From: Hydrangea macrophylla
Taxonomy: Eukaryota; Streptophyta; Magnoliopsida; Cornales; Hydrangeaceae
Assembly (NCBI GenBank): GCA_033977485.1
Contig: CM066993.1
Coordinates: 69,604,864 to 69,668,863 of the forward strand
Direction of reading: 5' to 3'
DNA: 64,000 nucleotides
The translations under genes were made by a program, and so were the position numbers. Shown piece after piece: positions 11,240-23,377 of the stretch. The notes below the pieces were generated by a model. That model did no database searches and was not told where the DNA came from. It saw only the letters and a program-made list of their open reading frames with translations. Position 1 is the first letter of the stretch. Each line of letters opens with the position of its first letter.

Positions 11240-12920
11240 TTATGGTATACCTATGAATTGGAATTAAACAAAAATTGACAAATATCCTAGCATTACAGTT
11301 ATTGACCAATATCCTAGCAATTACTTGATTTTGTTTATCTAATTCTTCATGTATATGAATTCTTATTTAACTTTTAAATTTTGCTTGATTGTTTTGTGTT
11401 TGATAGTTTTTTGACTTCAAATTAAGAAAATAAGAAGAGCACTTTAAGGAGATTGAATGTCAGTTTTCTATTATGTGCCTTTTATTTTGGTATTATGCCT
11501 CCTCTACATGATTCTTGATAGAGTAGTGATATTTGATTACAATGCGATCTAAGGAGATCTGGAAGACCAAAGTAATATTTGAATTTTTGAATCTAATGTG
11601 AATTAGTTAGAGTTTATTATGCTTTCCAAGTTTATATTTATATTTAGTTCCTAACACGATATTTAAGTGGTCCCACTATTTTTTTTAGAGTGATACCACT
11701 ACCACATGTGTTGGAAACCATATTCGAAATGTAAAAGTTGGGAAAAGGGAATAATAGCATTACTCAATATATCCAACACAATTAGTCAATTACTAATGTT
11801 AAGTTTTCAATTCTTTTAACATTTATGTTGCATACATTATTTTTTCTGGTCGTATTGACATTATACAAATCATATGATTTTTTTAGATTGCTCTTATTAC
11901 TATTATTTTAATTTTTATGAAGCTCAAAAATCTACTTTTGTTTGCTAGATATATATATATATATATATATCATAATGTTTACAAAATCTAAAAAAAAAAA
12001 AAAAAACTAATAAATTTAAAACTACACCAGAAAAGATGTATTCAATTAAATGATAATGATAATACATATTAGTATTTAATAACATACATTTATAAATATA
12101 TGACAATATATTCTACGACTATTGTATAAATGTGTGTATGTATATATATATATATTCAAGTTTTTTTTTTAACTTAATGTCATAATAAAAAGAAAGTATA
12201 GTGCTAATTAATATCTTTGTTTTATCTAGGAAGAGTCATGAAGATCATAAATAAAAGATAGATATATAAACTAATAATTTGATCCACAACTATTTTTTAC
12301 TACAAAAAGAAAAATAGAAAAAAAAAAGAAAAGAAATTACAACTCTTCTGGAACATATAATCTTCTTCTTCTTCTTCTTTTTTCAAGTTTATTCTATATG
12401 TAAATTAATAAAACAAAATGGTTAAAGTCTTATTATTTATAACAAGTGAAAAAAAAATATGAAATGCATGTAGGTTATTGTGAAACTCATTACACACTAT
12501 AAATTACAGACTTCTGTCAAGAGTGATTTTTTTTTATTGAAATATAATCTATTTAGTTCTACTAATTTCAAAGTGTATACTACTAATATTTTTTGCTTTT
12601 CAACTAACCCGTGCATTAATTTTACATTTGTACAAATCAAGTTGATGCATCAAAATGTTGTGGACATATATTATAGTATGTTGAGTTTTGTCATGAAAAT
12701 ATAGTTCATACTATTCCTATCAACTAATTTCCTATTCAGGCAAAATAAAATAGGTTCAACCAAAAAAAGAAAAAAAAGAAAAGGCATGAGGAACTTTAAC
12801 TCTTTTTGTATCATTACTAATTATCTCGAATCATGTGTTTTTTAATCATTTTCTGAAGTATACGGTGCATTTGCGAAGAAGAAGAAGAAGATATCTGGTG
12901 CCATTTTGACCCACAAACAA
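11240..12920. other. AT-rich stretch ahead of a Helitron 3' end
   Basis: No gene seen. It contains a partial MITE of the AGAGTAATGC family (about 11685-11765), a (TA)n run near 11948-11970, poly(A) at 11991-12005 and a (TTC)n run at 12361-12380. Part of it probably belongs to the Helitron whose 3' end is at 12953, but no 5' end was found. Confidence 0.4.
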
Positions 12921-12924
12921 ACAA

Positions 12925-12953
12925 ACCCGTGCATTGCACAGGATTACAACTAG
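12925..12953 (+). mobile_element. Helitron 3' terminus
   Basis: A near-palindrome CCCGTGCATTGCACAGG, then eight bases, then CTAG followed by T. This is the standard Helitron end: a hairpin about 10 nt before CTRR, with insertion before a T. The same hairpin type ends the Helitron at 56313. The 5' end is not identified. Confidence 0.6.
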
Positions 12954-12956
12954 TTA

Positions 12957-13052
12957 CATTATCATTTGAGTACTACTATTTAATAGTTTCTCTTTTGGAA
13001 ATTAATAAATTATATATGAATGTATGCTCTTCCATTGTTCCAATCTCTCACT
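12957..13052. repeat. Direct repeat, copy B (pair of 10795-10892)
   Basis: Starts three bases after the Helitron 3' end and repeats the WRKY 3'-flank segment with a handful of substitutions and a short gap. It suggests a local duplication, or flank capture linked to the Helitron. Confidence 0.75.
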
Positions 13053-13059
13053 TCATTTT

Positions 13060-13706
13060 TGTAATGCCCCAAAAAGTAAAGATATGAGGACAATGTTATA
13101 GAGTTAAATACAAAATAAAGGTTTTATTTGGACCATTCAAATGAAACGGAAGTACGTAACAAAGAATCCAATGCGAATTCTGAATAAGACAAAAGTGGTC
13201 AACGAACCAAAGAGGTTTTAAAAATAAAATCAAGTCGCCGAATTGTACAGAGTTCAATATTGAGCATTTCGAATAGTTTTTAAAAACTAGGGATATATGA
13301 TTGTCAAAGTTTTCAAATTTAAAACCAACATATGTCCATTAAAATAAAAAAATGTCATATTACAAAAATTGATCCTCGAGGCTTCAATATAACAAAAAAA
13401 TTTTTTCAAAAAAGACCCCTAGTCCGCTGCACGTACTTTACAAAATGGGCTAAACAAGTGCCCGAATCACTAATAATTCATTTTAAACATTTTCACATTT
13501 CAATCTATTAAAAGAAAGAAATATACATAATTACAAAAGACTGAAAGAAATAAAGAATAAACATAAATTCTAGTTTTCGAAGTAGACAACCTCGTGATCA
13601 AGTTCTTTAGGCTCCATAATCTGGTAACGGAACCCGTAAAGACTCTGTGGGGTGAGCTAATATACATATATAGATATCTATATACATATATTTTACAATT
13701 GCTCAC
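13060..13706 (+). mobile_element. LTR remnant, interrupted by the large LTR element
   Basis: TGTAATGCCCC at the left resembles a chromovirus-type LTR start (usual form TGTAACACCCC). The following sequence is non-coding. The 13.26-kb retrotransposon is inserted at 13707, and the same host sequence appears to resume at 26972. No matching right end was found, so this is a weak call. Confidence 0.3.
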
Positions 13707-14653
13707 TGTAGACACCCCATTTTGACCCACCAAAAAAGAGAGAAAATAACTGTTACAGGGGGCCCACCAGGCACTCTAATCGAGGTAAGAGCTCCAGAAT
13801 CCAAACAGGGATCCCAGATGTCAAATCAAAGTCAATACAGAGCCCACAGCTCATCAATCAGGAGTCCCAGAACCCAGGATCGTCCGACGACGTTTTCAGC
13901 CAGAATCGAAGTTCAGTACAAATTCAAGACCGGAATCAAGTCCGGGACAACCAAAAGTTGAATTCGATTACATCAAAGCTGAACATGAATCAACACCGGG
14001 CCACGGAACTTCAAATCATCAAATTCTGATAACCGACGAAGAATCAGTCTCCGATCGAAGCTTCGGCGCACCAAAATCGAGAAAAAAGGACACGATCGTC
14101 AATCCGGAGACACCAGAAGTCCGACTGGACATGATTGACTGAAATACAGAGAAAAACAGAGATTCTGTGACTTGAATCAGTCCAATCGGACAATCGGAGA
14201 AGAAACAGTGTTCGATTCAAGTTTTTACGGCTCGATCAACATCGACAATGACATACACGTCAATATCCGGGCTCAAGATCTCTGATCCAACCGTACGGAT
14301 ATAAAGAGGACGATATTACGAGTCCGTAACATCTTGAATCAGGAAGATCAGACGGTCGAATCAAAAGATTTCGACAGTCAAAGTTTAGACGGTCTTGATC
14401 AGACGTCGATGGTCTGAAGAAAACAGAGACGTTCCCGGGTTTCAAACGAATTCCGATCCAACCATACAGATTTGAGGAGGACGTTAAACCGAGCCCAGAT
14501 CTTTTCGAATAATCCGAATCGGATGCTCGGATTGAAAAATATCAAGGAACAAAGCTCGGAATCGATCAAAGGTCCTGATCGAAAGTTGGAACATGCAACC
14601 ACGCGTTCCGCCTACATGGGATTAAAACCCATGTAGGGTTTCAAAGAATCTCT

Positions 14654-14663
14654 CTATAAATAG
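14654..14663 (+). promoter_or_regulatory. LTR TATA box
   Basis: CTATAAATAG inside TCTCTATAAATAGAGAG is a canonical plant TATA context. If used, U3 is about 950 bp and the rest of the LTR (about 2.6 kb) is transcribed as R/U5. The same site lies at about 24324-24333 in the 3' LTR. Confidence 0.65.
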
Positions 14664-15339
14664 AGAGCCTTCAGCAGACGAAGGGGGGGGGGGCTGCGCT
14701 TACTTTCCTCTCATTTTCTCAAGGCCCTGTTTGGCTGGTTTCTTCTCCCAAGCTTTGTTTGGTTGGTTTGATCAATAAAACCTCACCAAACACAACCACA
14801 TCACCACCATCACACCACCACTGTCTCCACCACTCAAAACCCACAAACTTCACCTCATTACCCAGTCCCCTTCAAAAAATCAGCTTCTAAACACATCCAG
14901 AAGACCCAGAAAAGCTGTGTGAACCAAACAAGGCCTTGAAACTGCCCAGTTTCTGAAAACACAGCCAAACAGGCCCTTACAGAGCTCTCTGCATCTCACC
15001 TCCCCATCCAGTGGGTCCGCCAAGCCAAGACGAGGCCAACGCCGCTGGTCCCGCCACCAAAACACCTCCACAGAAGGTACACGCGCCGCCCAAAGTCCCC
15101 ACGCGCCGCCGCTACAAAGAAGCTGCTCCGGCAACTTTTATGGCGACCAACACCAGAAACCACCAACACTATCCCCATCGTCTGTCTCAGACGATCCAGA
15201 TCCCGGCGGACCGACCTCAACGACCGACGGAAACCGCCGCACGCGCAGCACGCGCCACCAGCGCGACGTTCCGCCTCCCCACGCGCGGTCAACAGTCAGC
15301 GCTGAGTTAGCGCTGACTCAGCAGTTGACCTGCCAATCA

Positions 15340-15790
15340 GAATCTGCCACGTGGAAAGGATGCCGAGTCAGCAGTCCAGTCAGTGTGCCACGCCATCTGC
15401 CACGTCAGCATTAATGGTCCAATCAGAGACTGCCACGTGGCATCAACTGCCACGTGTCACTGCCACATGTCTGCCACGTCATCATTGACGGTCCAATAAT
15501 AGATTGCCACGTGGCATCGTCTGCCACGTGTCACTGCCACGTGCCTGCCACGTCATCGCCACATCAGAGTTGGTTGACCAATGACAGCCTGCCACGTGGC
15601 ATCACCTGCCACGTGTCAGTACCACGTGTCTACCACGTCACTGACACATCAGCAACAACCACCCAATCAGAGGCTGGCACGTGTCCACAGCCTGCCCAGT
15701 CAGCGCATCCAGTCAGTGCCGCGTCAGCTTTGACCAGCCAACCAGAAGGCGCCACGTGTCTTTGACTGACACGTGGCATGCTGACGTGGC
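15340..15790. promoter_or_regulatory. G-box (CACGTG) cluster in the 5' LTR
   Basis: Twelve CACGTG hexamers occur in about 450 bp, many as TGCCACGTGGCA or TGCCACGTGTCA. They are interspersed with CACGTC cores, GACGTGGC, TTGACC W-box cores and CCAAT. These are binding sites of bZIP/bHLH, WRKY and NF-Y factors. The array is duplicated at about 25010-25460 in the 3' LTR. It lies 0.7-1.1 kb downstream of the TATA box, so it may be an internal enhancer or the product of local repeat growth. Confidence 0.75.
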
Positions 15791-16219
15791 ACTTGGGCCC
15801 CACTTTTGGTTTTTCCCAATTTTCTCCATTCCGGGTCCAGATTTCAACGAACGGACACTTGTTCCCAGCTAATTTGGCCGTTCCGGACGCACCGGTCACC
15901 TCAGAATTGGCTGAATCTAAATTTAAAGGGGCTGTTTGGCATTCTATAAGTCCATTTCAGGCTCTCCCGGCCAGTTCTAACCCCCGCGGGTCCCGCTCAA
16001 CTCAGCCCGGACCCTTTCCGGCCCGCCTTATGACTATTCTGACTATTTCGGCCCTTCTGGATCCAACTATGACGTCCATTCAAGTCGATTTCGCGTCGAA
16101 GTACGACTTTGGTCTTATTGGGCTATTTCTGCTACGTTTCTCGGTTTTCTTTCTCAACAATTGCCGATTGGGCTTCAATAGCCCCCTTCTTCACAGGTAA
16201 TATCACTCCAACTCACTCT

Positions 16220-16695
16220 TTTGCTCACTGGGCACCGACCCATACTTCCGGCAAACCTCACTCACTGGGCACCGACCCATACTTCCGGTACACACTTCAC
16301 TCACTGGGCACCGACCCATACTTCCGGTACATTCTCTCATTCACCGGGCACCGACCCTTACTTCCGGTAACTTTCAAAACCTTTCTTTCAAAATGAACAC
16401 TTCGAGTTATCCCGTTGTTCAATAACGCCGATAATATGAATGTTCAAATTCAAAACGGGCACCGACCCTTACTTCCGGTATTCAAATCCTTTCTAAAACC
16501 GAACATTTCGATTAGTTACGTTGTTCAATAATGTTAACGACTTGAATGTTCGAGACTCAAACGGGCACCGACCCTTACTTCCGGCAACCTTTTCAAAACC
16601 GAACATTTCGATTAGTTACGTTGTTCAATAACGTTAACGACTTGAAAGTTCGAGACTCAAATGGGCACCGACCCTTACTTCCGGCACATAATCAA
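16220..16695 (+). repeat. Tandem GGGCACCGACCC repeats in the 5' LTR
   Basis: Seven copies of GGGCACCGACCC(A/T)TACTTCCGG. The first four are about 41 bp apart; later ones are spaced about 100 bp by a second repeat (GAACATTTCGATTAGTTACG, TTGTTCAATAA). The 3' LTR holds the same set at about 25890-26365. Confidence 0.85.
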
Positions 16696-17298
16696 GGTTA
16701 AAGTCTAGGACTCGATTACGGTGATCGACGTCCTAGCTACACCGACTTTTCAAAGACACTATAACACACGAGCACGGTCAAACGAGACCAAAAAAATTTC
16801 AAAAAAATAAATAACAAGTTAGAGCTACGTTTGGCCTGATTCTCAACCCGAGATACGTATGCAACCCCAAAAGGGTGCGGCCATAACTTTTCATCCTTTT
16901 TTTCTTTTTGTAAATTCTTATTCTTTTATCTTTATGCCCCGTTATCATGAAAATCGCCAATTTGGCAACCATGCTTCGTCATGGATGTTCGAGGATGCTT
17001 AATACCTTCCCTCGACATAACCGAGTCCCCGAACCCCTTTCTAAATCTCTGGTTTACTTGTCAAAAACATAGGCCCATTTTCCCAAACTGTAAAAATATA
17101 AAGATATATTTCCGTATCTTTATCGGGATCCTAACACCCGTACAAAGTTAGGTGGCGACTCTGAAAAATCTACTTGGCCTATTTTTCAAAAAAAATACTT
17201 CCCCCACATTCCTCTTTTTCCATTTTTTTTTTAAAAAAAGAACACCCTATATATATATTTAAAAAAACCTCCTATTTTTCCCGTCGCGGTGCGACAGC

Positions 17299-17316
17299 TG
17301 GCGACTCTGCTGGGGA
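17299..17316 (+). other. Primer binding site
   Basis: TGGCGACTCTGCTGGGGA lies two bases after the 5' LTR. It begins TGG, the complement of a tRNA 3' CCA. This kind of site is reported for Ogre/Tat-type elements (tRNA-Arg), an assignment I have not checked. Confidence 0.75.
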
Positions 17317-19452
17317 TTAACTTTAGAGGACTCAAGCCATTACTTTGGCGATCTTCATACTAACGGGGCATTTTCTTACTAATTTTTTTTTTTCTTTCTT
17401 TTTTAGTCTTGTAAGTATTTTGCTTGCACAGGATTTGCGGCCAATGCCAAAAAATAAATTGCAAGGCCAATGCCAACTTTATTTTGCTCAAGCATTATCA
17501 CGCACACTACACATTGAGCATGTTCATAACCCGGTTCCGAGGAACCACCCTTAAGATTAGATAGGGAGTTGAGTAGGTGGCGTGGCCGTTGCGGTGTTAC
17601 CGTCGGTACCAGCACTGAAATTCTCCCGCTCGAACCACCAACCTGAGAAGGTGCTCCGGCACTGGAGGTTTGAAGGTTCGGGAACCTGGCTTAAACAATA
17701 AGGCTGCATTAGGCGTCAACCTCTCCACATAGTCACATTTTTACACGTGTGCATTCAAAACCTTTCAAAATACGGAACGACACCGAAGGGCTGCCCATTC
17801 TCACTTGTCCTCTCCTTACATTTTAACAAGGATGGATACACTTTTTCAAAAAAAAACTCGTAAACGGCGCCGGAAGGCTGCCAGACTTTTTCCCAACTCG
17901 TTCTCACCTTTTAAAGCAAGAATAAAACTTCCCAAGGACAAATCCACTTTTCAAAGACATTTGGTGACGCCGAAAGGCTATCCAGATTCACCTCATACCT
18001 TGGGAACACACATCACACTGGGGCACTACTCTCCCATCTCTAACGAGTCACTGGGAGAAGAATCCCCATTTCTTTCCTTTGAAGCGACTTACTACCTATA
18101 CTTCTTCCAACCTTCGCTGTAGGTACACTTCTGACAGAGGCCAACATGGGAAGCCTCTACACGCTCAGCCTACTCCCTGCATCACCAACTTATCCACGGA
18201 TCGAAAAAAAACTTTGAATGGACAACCAGTCCAAACAACTCCGAATTCCGACTCCAAACATGTTCAAGCGTCAAACCTGAGCAGGATCGGGTGACAAAAC
18301 CGAGGAGATCAAATCCGAGCAGTACCAGTGCATTTGTGATTGTTCAAACCCTCAAGCTGCTGAACCAATAGGCATACTTCTACCCATATACATCCACAAG
18401 CTCTGGCCATGCCCAAAACGATCCTTGTGAAGGACCAACGCTCAGCCCACTATCTCGAAACATTACTTCTCATCATATGCCACACAGGGGCAGTTTGTCC
18501 ATACTATAGAATTTATGCTTTGTCTGCTTTGTATAAGTGTACATACTTTTAAATGAAAAAAAAAAAAAAAAAAAAAAAAAACAAAAACAAAACTCATTCT
18601 TTGCGTCATTCAATAAATGTCATCTGCTCTCATTCCTTAAATCTCACGAGTATGTTGGATATGACTGTCTTATTGCTTGTTGAATACGAATTAGACATTG
18701 TACGAGACTTTCGGACGTAACAAAGCTATGTTCGATTCCACCTGAAAGTACGACCAACACAAGGTCATGTCGAGAAACGACTCAAGTTCACAAATCGGCC
18801 ATTTCATCCTCTGACGATGCTCACATCTTAACAAGAATCAGGTGACAAAAGCATACTTCTCTATGACAGCTTGATGTCGTCTGAGTACATAAGGACAGAA
18901 TAAACTGTCGATGACCATTCATGGACAAGAACACCTCAGTCCATTCTCATGATCATGACACACATCGACTGGGGCAGTCTTCGCCCCCACAGCTCAGCAA
19001 AAGAGGTCATCACGATCACTGCTGGCCCACATGGGGCCCCTCAATTCTCACCATGAGAATAAATACGCATTCCCACGATCTCTAACTTCAATGATGCATA
19101 TATGTGATCTCTGAACCTGACTCGACTTGTGTCAAAATGATTAGAGGCAATCATTTCAGCTATCCATATACTACTTTCCCTCGCTAGCCCACTTGAGCCA
19201 TACAATGATCTCTTTCCAAACTTAAACCCCTGAGGATCACCCCCTAAACTGGGGCAATGCCAAAAGAAAAAAAAAAAGAAAAAGAAGAAAGAGAAAGCAA
19301 ACAAAAAGAGAACTCAATGCAAAGCTGGAGCAAATCCACAAAAGATACGATCCGACTTGGATATATACTTCAAACTGGGGCAATTCTCCCCAGTACATAC
19401 TTTACTCAGCAATGACATACCCCACACTAGATTGGGATGAAGAAAAAAAAAA

Positions 19453-19485
<33 letters not shown>

Positions 19486-20340
19486 AAAATCAAAAGAAGG
19501 ATAGACGCAAGGCATAAGGTGATCTCAGGAATCTCAACCGACTTTTCAAAACAAACTTTGAGCCTTCATGCGATCCTTTCATTTCTCAACCCATGACCCT
19601 GGCCTACGTTACAACCCAGTAAAGTCCACTTTGATTGACACAGGCCTTGTTGGGTTCACTAAATCACATACTTGCATCATTCCAAACGACGGGAGTGCCA
19701 CATACTTTCAAATCACAGGATGTACTGAAGTGCAATAATCACATAACCGGATTCGGTGAAAACCCGTGAGGGCGCCGAAGGTAAAAATGGTTTCAGAGAG
19801 AAAGAGAGCTCGAGAGAAATCAAATACTAAAAAACTGAGTCCTTCTGAAGGACGATCACTGGGGCCCTGAGCCCACACAGTCAAGCACTTTGTCTTCTAG
19901 TACTCAACAGGCGACAAGACAGTCAATGTCCACTAACTCATGAACATTCTTTCGCAGATGATAAACTCATGCATCACATACTTTTGTAAATACTTTTTAC
20001 ATGGCATAACATTGCGTTAAAAAAAATACACAAAAAACAAAAAAAATCATTCATACTTTACAGCATAGCAGAAAATGCATATCTTTTGTAATAGGGGCAA
20101 CTAGTCCTGATATCTCCATCATCCTTGTAAGGAGAACACTCACCACTGGCCCAACATGCTTCCAAAGCCCAGCCACTGGCCCAACTTTCAAAAGCATCAC
20201 CACTAACTGAGCCATGATATCAACCCTTGCTCAGACTCGCCAACTTTACACTGATCCATCTGCTCGGATCCACATATCAAATCGATCTTCTCCTCGGTAG
20301 ATTGTCAAGAAATCTATCTCTCGCTCAGGTCTAACCGTTC
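17317..20340 (+). other. Non-coding leader of the LTR element
   Basis: No retroelement domain in any frame. The phrase ACTGGGGCA and variants recur (for example near 18018, 18486, 18970, 19377), and there are long A-runs at about 18555-18581 and 19442-19483. Open frames are short and lack recognisable motifs. Confidence 0.6.
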
Positions 20341-20364
20341 ATGCTCAAATCAGGAATCAGGTAT

Positions 20365-21300
20365 GAGACCCTCCAGCGGCATCCTATTCACTTCTCGGCA
20401 TCAAAATCCATCATCAGAATTAGGAGTGGGACCTTCAAAACGGCGTCCTATTCCATCACAAGCGCCAGGTATAAGACCCTCCAGCGGCATCCTATTCACT
20501 ACTCGGCGTCAGAATTCATCATCGGAATTGGGAATGAGTCTGTCAAGTGGCGTCCCGTCTACAGCTTCAGCACAGGAGTGAGTCCGTCAAGGGGCATCCT
20601 GTTCACAAATCTTACTATTGGGAATGAGTCCGTCAAGTGGCATCCCGTTTACATCTTCAGCACAGGAGTGAGTCCGTCAAGGGGCATCCTGTTCACAAAT
20701 CTCACTATTGGGAATGAGTCCGTCAAGTGGCGTCCCAATCACATCTCAAGCTCAGGAGTGAGTCCGTCAAGGGGCATCCTATTCACAATTGGGAATGAGT
20801 CCGTCAAGTGGCGTCCCGTTTACATCTTCAGCACAGGAGTGAGTCCGTCAAGGGGCATCCTGTTCGCAAATCTCACTATTGGGAATGAGTCCGTCGAGTG
20901 GCGTCCCAATCACATCTCAAGCTCAGGAGTGAGTCCGTCAAGGGGCATCCTACTTACTATTGGGAGTGAGTCCGTCAAGTGGCGTCCCGTTTACAGCTTC
21001 AGCACAGGAGTGAGTCCGTCAAGGGGCATCCTGTTCACAAATCTTACTATTGGGAATGAGTCCGTCAAGTGACGTCCCGTCTACAGCTTCAGCACAGGAG
21101 TGAGTCCGTCAAGGGGCATCCTGTTCACAGATCTCACTATTGGGAATGAGTCCGTCAAGTGGCATCCCGTTTACATCTTCAGCACAGGAGTGAGACCCTC
21201 CAGCGGCATCCTATTCACATCATCGTCTATCAATCATCAGAATCAGGAGTGAGTCCGTCAAGTGGCATTCTGTGCATATCACCTACCATCAGGTATAAGT
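20365..21300 (+). repeat. Tandem array, 90-bp unit (two 45-bp halves)
   Basis: GGGAATGAGTCCGTCAAGTG recurs at 20530, 20620, 20710 and onward. Each unit also holds a half-copy, AGGAGTGAGTCCGTCAAGGG. The unit length is divisible by three, so one frame stays open for 243 codons (20341-21072) encoding a repetitive peptide. The first part of the block uses a diverged variant, GACCCTCCAGCGGCATCCTA. Confidence 0.85.
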
Positions 21301-21389
21301 CCTTCAAACGGCATCCAACTTTTATTGGCATCAAGTGTCAGGTATCTCTCTTACCCTCCCGCACTCTATAGCAATCACGTGCATCGCAT

Positions 21390-21790
21390 TTTGCTATCCT
21401 CTTATTTCACAGCGATCACGCCTCACGTGGCATTTCGCTATCTCACACACAGCAATCACGCCCCAACGCGGCATTTTGCTCTCTTACTTCACAGCGATCA
21501 CGCCCCACGTGGCATTTCGCTATCTCATCCACAGCAATCACGCCTCACATGGCATTTTGCTCCCTCATACTCCCAGCAGTCACGCGTATCGCATTCTGTT
21601 GGACCTTATCTCCACGGCAATTACCCGTATCGGACTTTGCTATTCACGTCTCTTATATTCAAGGCAATCACGCAAACCGCATTTTGCCACTCAAACATTC
21701 ACAGCAATCACGCCCCACGTGGCATTTTGCCACTCAAACATTCACAGCAATCACGCCCCACGTGGCATTTTGCTCCCCTATCCCACAGCA
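21390..21790 (+). repeat. Degenerate repeats around CAGCAATCACGCCCCACGTG
   Basis: About nine imperfect copies, 35-60 bp each, of a unit containing AGCAATCACGC(C)CCACGTGGCATTTTGC. They lead straight into the 74-bp array, which shares the ACGTGGCAT core. Confidence 0.7.
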
Positions 21791-21792
21791 AT

Positions 21793-22580
21793 CTCGCCCA
21801 ACGTGGCATCTCTCACATTTGCTTCAAAACGGCAAATTTTTGTTCACCGAACGTGGTGTTCCCTATCTCGCCCAACGTGGCATCTCTCACATTTGCTTCA
21901 AAACGGCAAATTTTTGTTCACCGAACGTGGTGTTCCCTATCTCGCCCAACGTGGCATCTCTCACATTTGCTTCAAAACGGCAAATTTTTGTTCACCGAAC
22001 GTGGTGTTCCCTGTCTCGCCCAACGTGGCATCTCTCACATTTGCTTCAAAACGGCAAATCTTTGTTCACCGAACGTGGTGTTCCCTATCTCGCCCAACGT
22101 GGCATCTCTCACATTTGCTTCAAAACGGCAAATTTTTGTTCACCGAACGTGGTGTTCCCTATCTCGCCCAACGTGGCATCTCTCACATTTGCTTCAAAAC
22201 GGCAAATTTTTGTTCACCGAACGTGGTGTTCCCTGTCTCGCCCAACGTGGCATCTCTCACATTTGCTTCAAAACGGCAAATCTTTGTTCACCGAACGTGG
22301 TGTTCCCTATCTCGCCCAACGTGGCATCTCTCACATTTGCTTCAAAACGACAAATTTTTGTTCACCGAACGTGGTGTTCCCTGTCTCGCCCAACGTGGCA
22401 TCTCTCACATTTGCTTCAAAACGGCAAATTTTTGTTCACCGAACGTGGTGTTCCCTATCTCGCCCAACGTGGCATCTCTCACATTTGCTTCAAAACGGCA
22501 AATTTTTGTTCACCGAACGTGGTGTTCCCCCTCTCTCGCCCAACGTGGCATCCCTCATTTTGCTTCAAAATGGCAAAACA
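21793..22580 (+). repeat. Tandem array, 74-bp unit, ten full copies plus one partial
   Basis: CTCGCCCAACGTGGCATCTC begins each unit at 21793, 21867, 21941 and so on to 22459, with a diverged copy near 22535. The copies are almost identical. Since 74 is not a multiple of three, each forward frame cycles through the same three phases, and none contains a stop. All three forward frames are therefore open across the array. Confidence 0.9.
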
Positions 22581-22804
22581 CTCAAATTCTAAGTTCGTTA
22601 CGAACTACGCTCTGTCTGATTCTCCCGACGGGAGATACGTAGGCAGCTTTAAGAGCTCGACCATACCCTCACTTATTACATTCTTGGTTAAAGTTCGAGA
22701 TTACGCGACTACGCACTTCTTGACTACACCATCCCTCTTCTACTCGACTCCCAATCCTCAGCGGAGCCGTTTGCCCACTCTGGCAATACTCCCAATCCCC
22801 AGCT

Positions 22805-23275
22805 GCCTACTTTGGCATACCTACACTTGCCTACGATGGCATTTCTCATTCACTTGCCTACGATGGCATCTCACACTCACGTGCCTACGATGGCGCCTCA
22901 TACGCACTTGCCTACATTGGCACCTCATACTCACTTGCCTACTTTGGCATTTCACATTCACTTGCCTACGTTGGCACCTCATATTCACTTGCCTACATTG
23001 GCACCTCATATTCACTTGCCTACGATGGCATTTCACATTCACTTGCCTACGTTGGCACCTCATATTCACTTGCCTACATTGGCACCTCATATTCACTTGC
23101 CTACGATGGCATTTCACATTCACTTGCCTACGTTGGCACCTCATACTCACTTGCCTACGATGGCATTTCACATCTCACTTGCCTACATTGGCAATTCATA
23201 CTCACTTGCCTACGATGGCAATTCACATTCACTCGCCTACAATGACACTGTATACTCACCTGCCTACTTTGGCAC
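22805..23275 (+). repeat. Tandem array, 27-bp unit
   Basis: About seventeen copies of CACTTGCCTACGATGGCATT plus TCACATT-like tails, alternating between TTTCACATT and CCTCATATT versions. This hints at a 54- to 81-bp higher-order unit. It lies just upstream of the polypurine tract. Confidence 0.85.
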
Positions 23276-23364
23276 GTCTTTTTACTTTTTCTTATCACTT
23301 AAAAGAAAAGGGTCAAAATGGGTCGTCTTATTTCTTTGTCACGATTTGCTTCGCAAAACATGAC

Positions 23365-23377
23365 AAAGAGGGGCAGC
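23365..23377 (+). other. Polypurine tract
   Basis: AAAGAGGGGCAGC immediately precedes the TG of the 3' LTR, the expected priming position for plus-strand DNA synthesis. Confidence 0.75.

Larger units (their letters stand above)
13707..17296 (+). repeat. 5' LTR (3590 bp)
   Basis: Begins TGTAGACACCCC and ends GGTGCGACA, repeated almost exactly at 23378-26966. It contains CTATAAATAG at 14654-14663 (likely TATA box of the element), a G-run, the CACGTG cluster and the GGGCACCGACCC tandem repeats. Short open frames on both strands show no retroelement or other domain. Confidence 0.95.

Noticed and set aside
14880..15310. Arg/Ala/Pro-rich open frames in the LTR, both strands (also at 24550-24980)
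   Set aside because: GC-rich LTR DNA gives chance open frames on both strands; no conserved motif.
20365..23275. CRISPR-like array
   Set aside because: Units are head-to-tail tandem repeats without unique spacers, in a plant retrotransposon.
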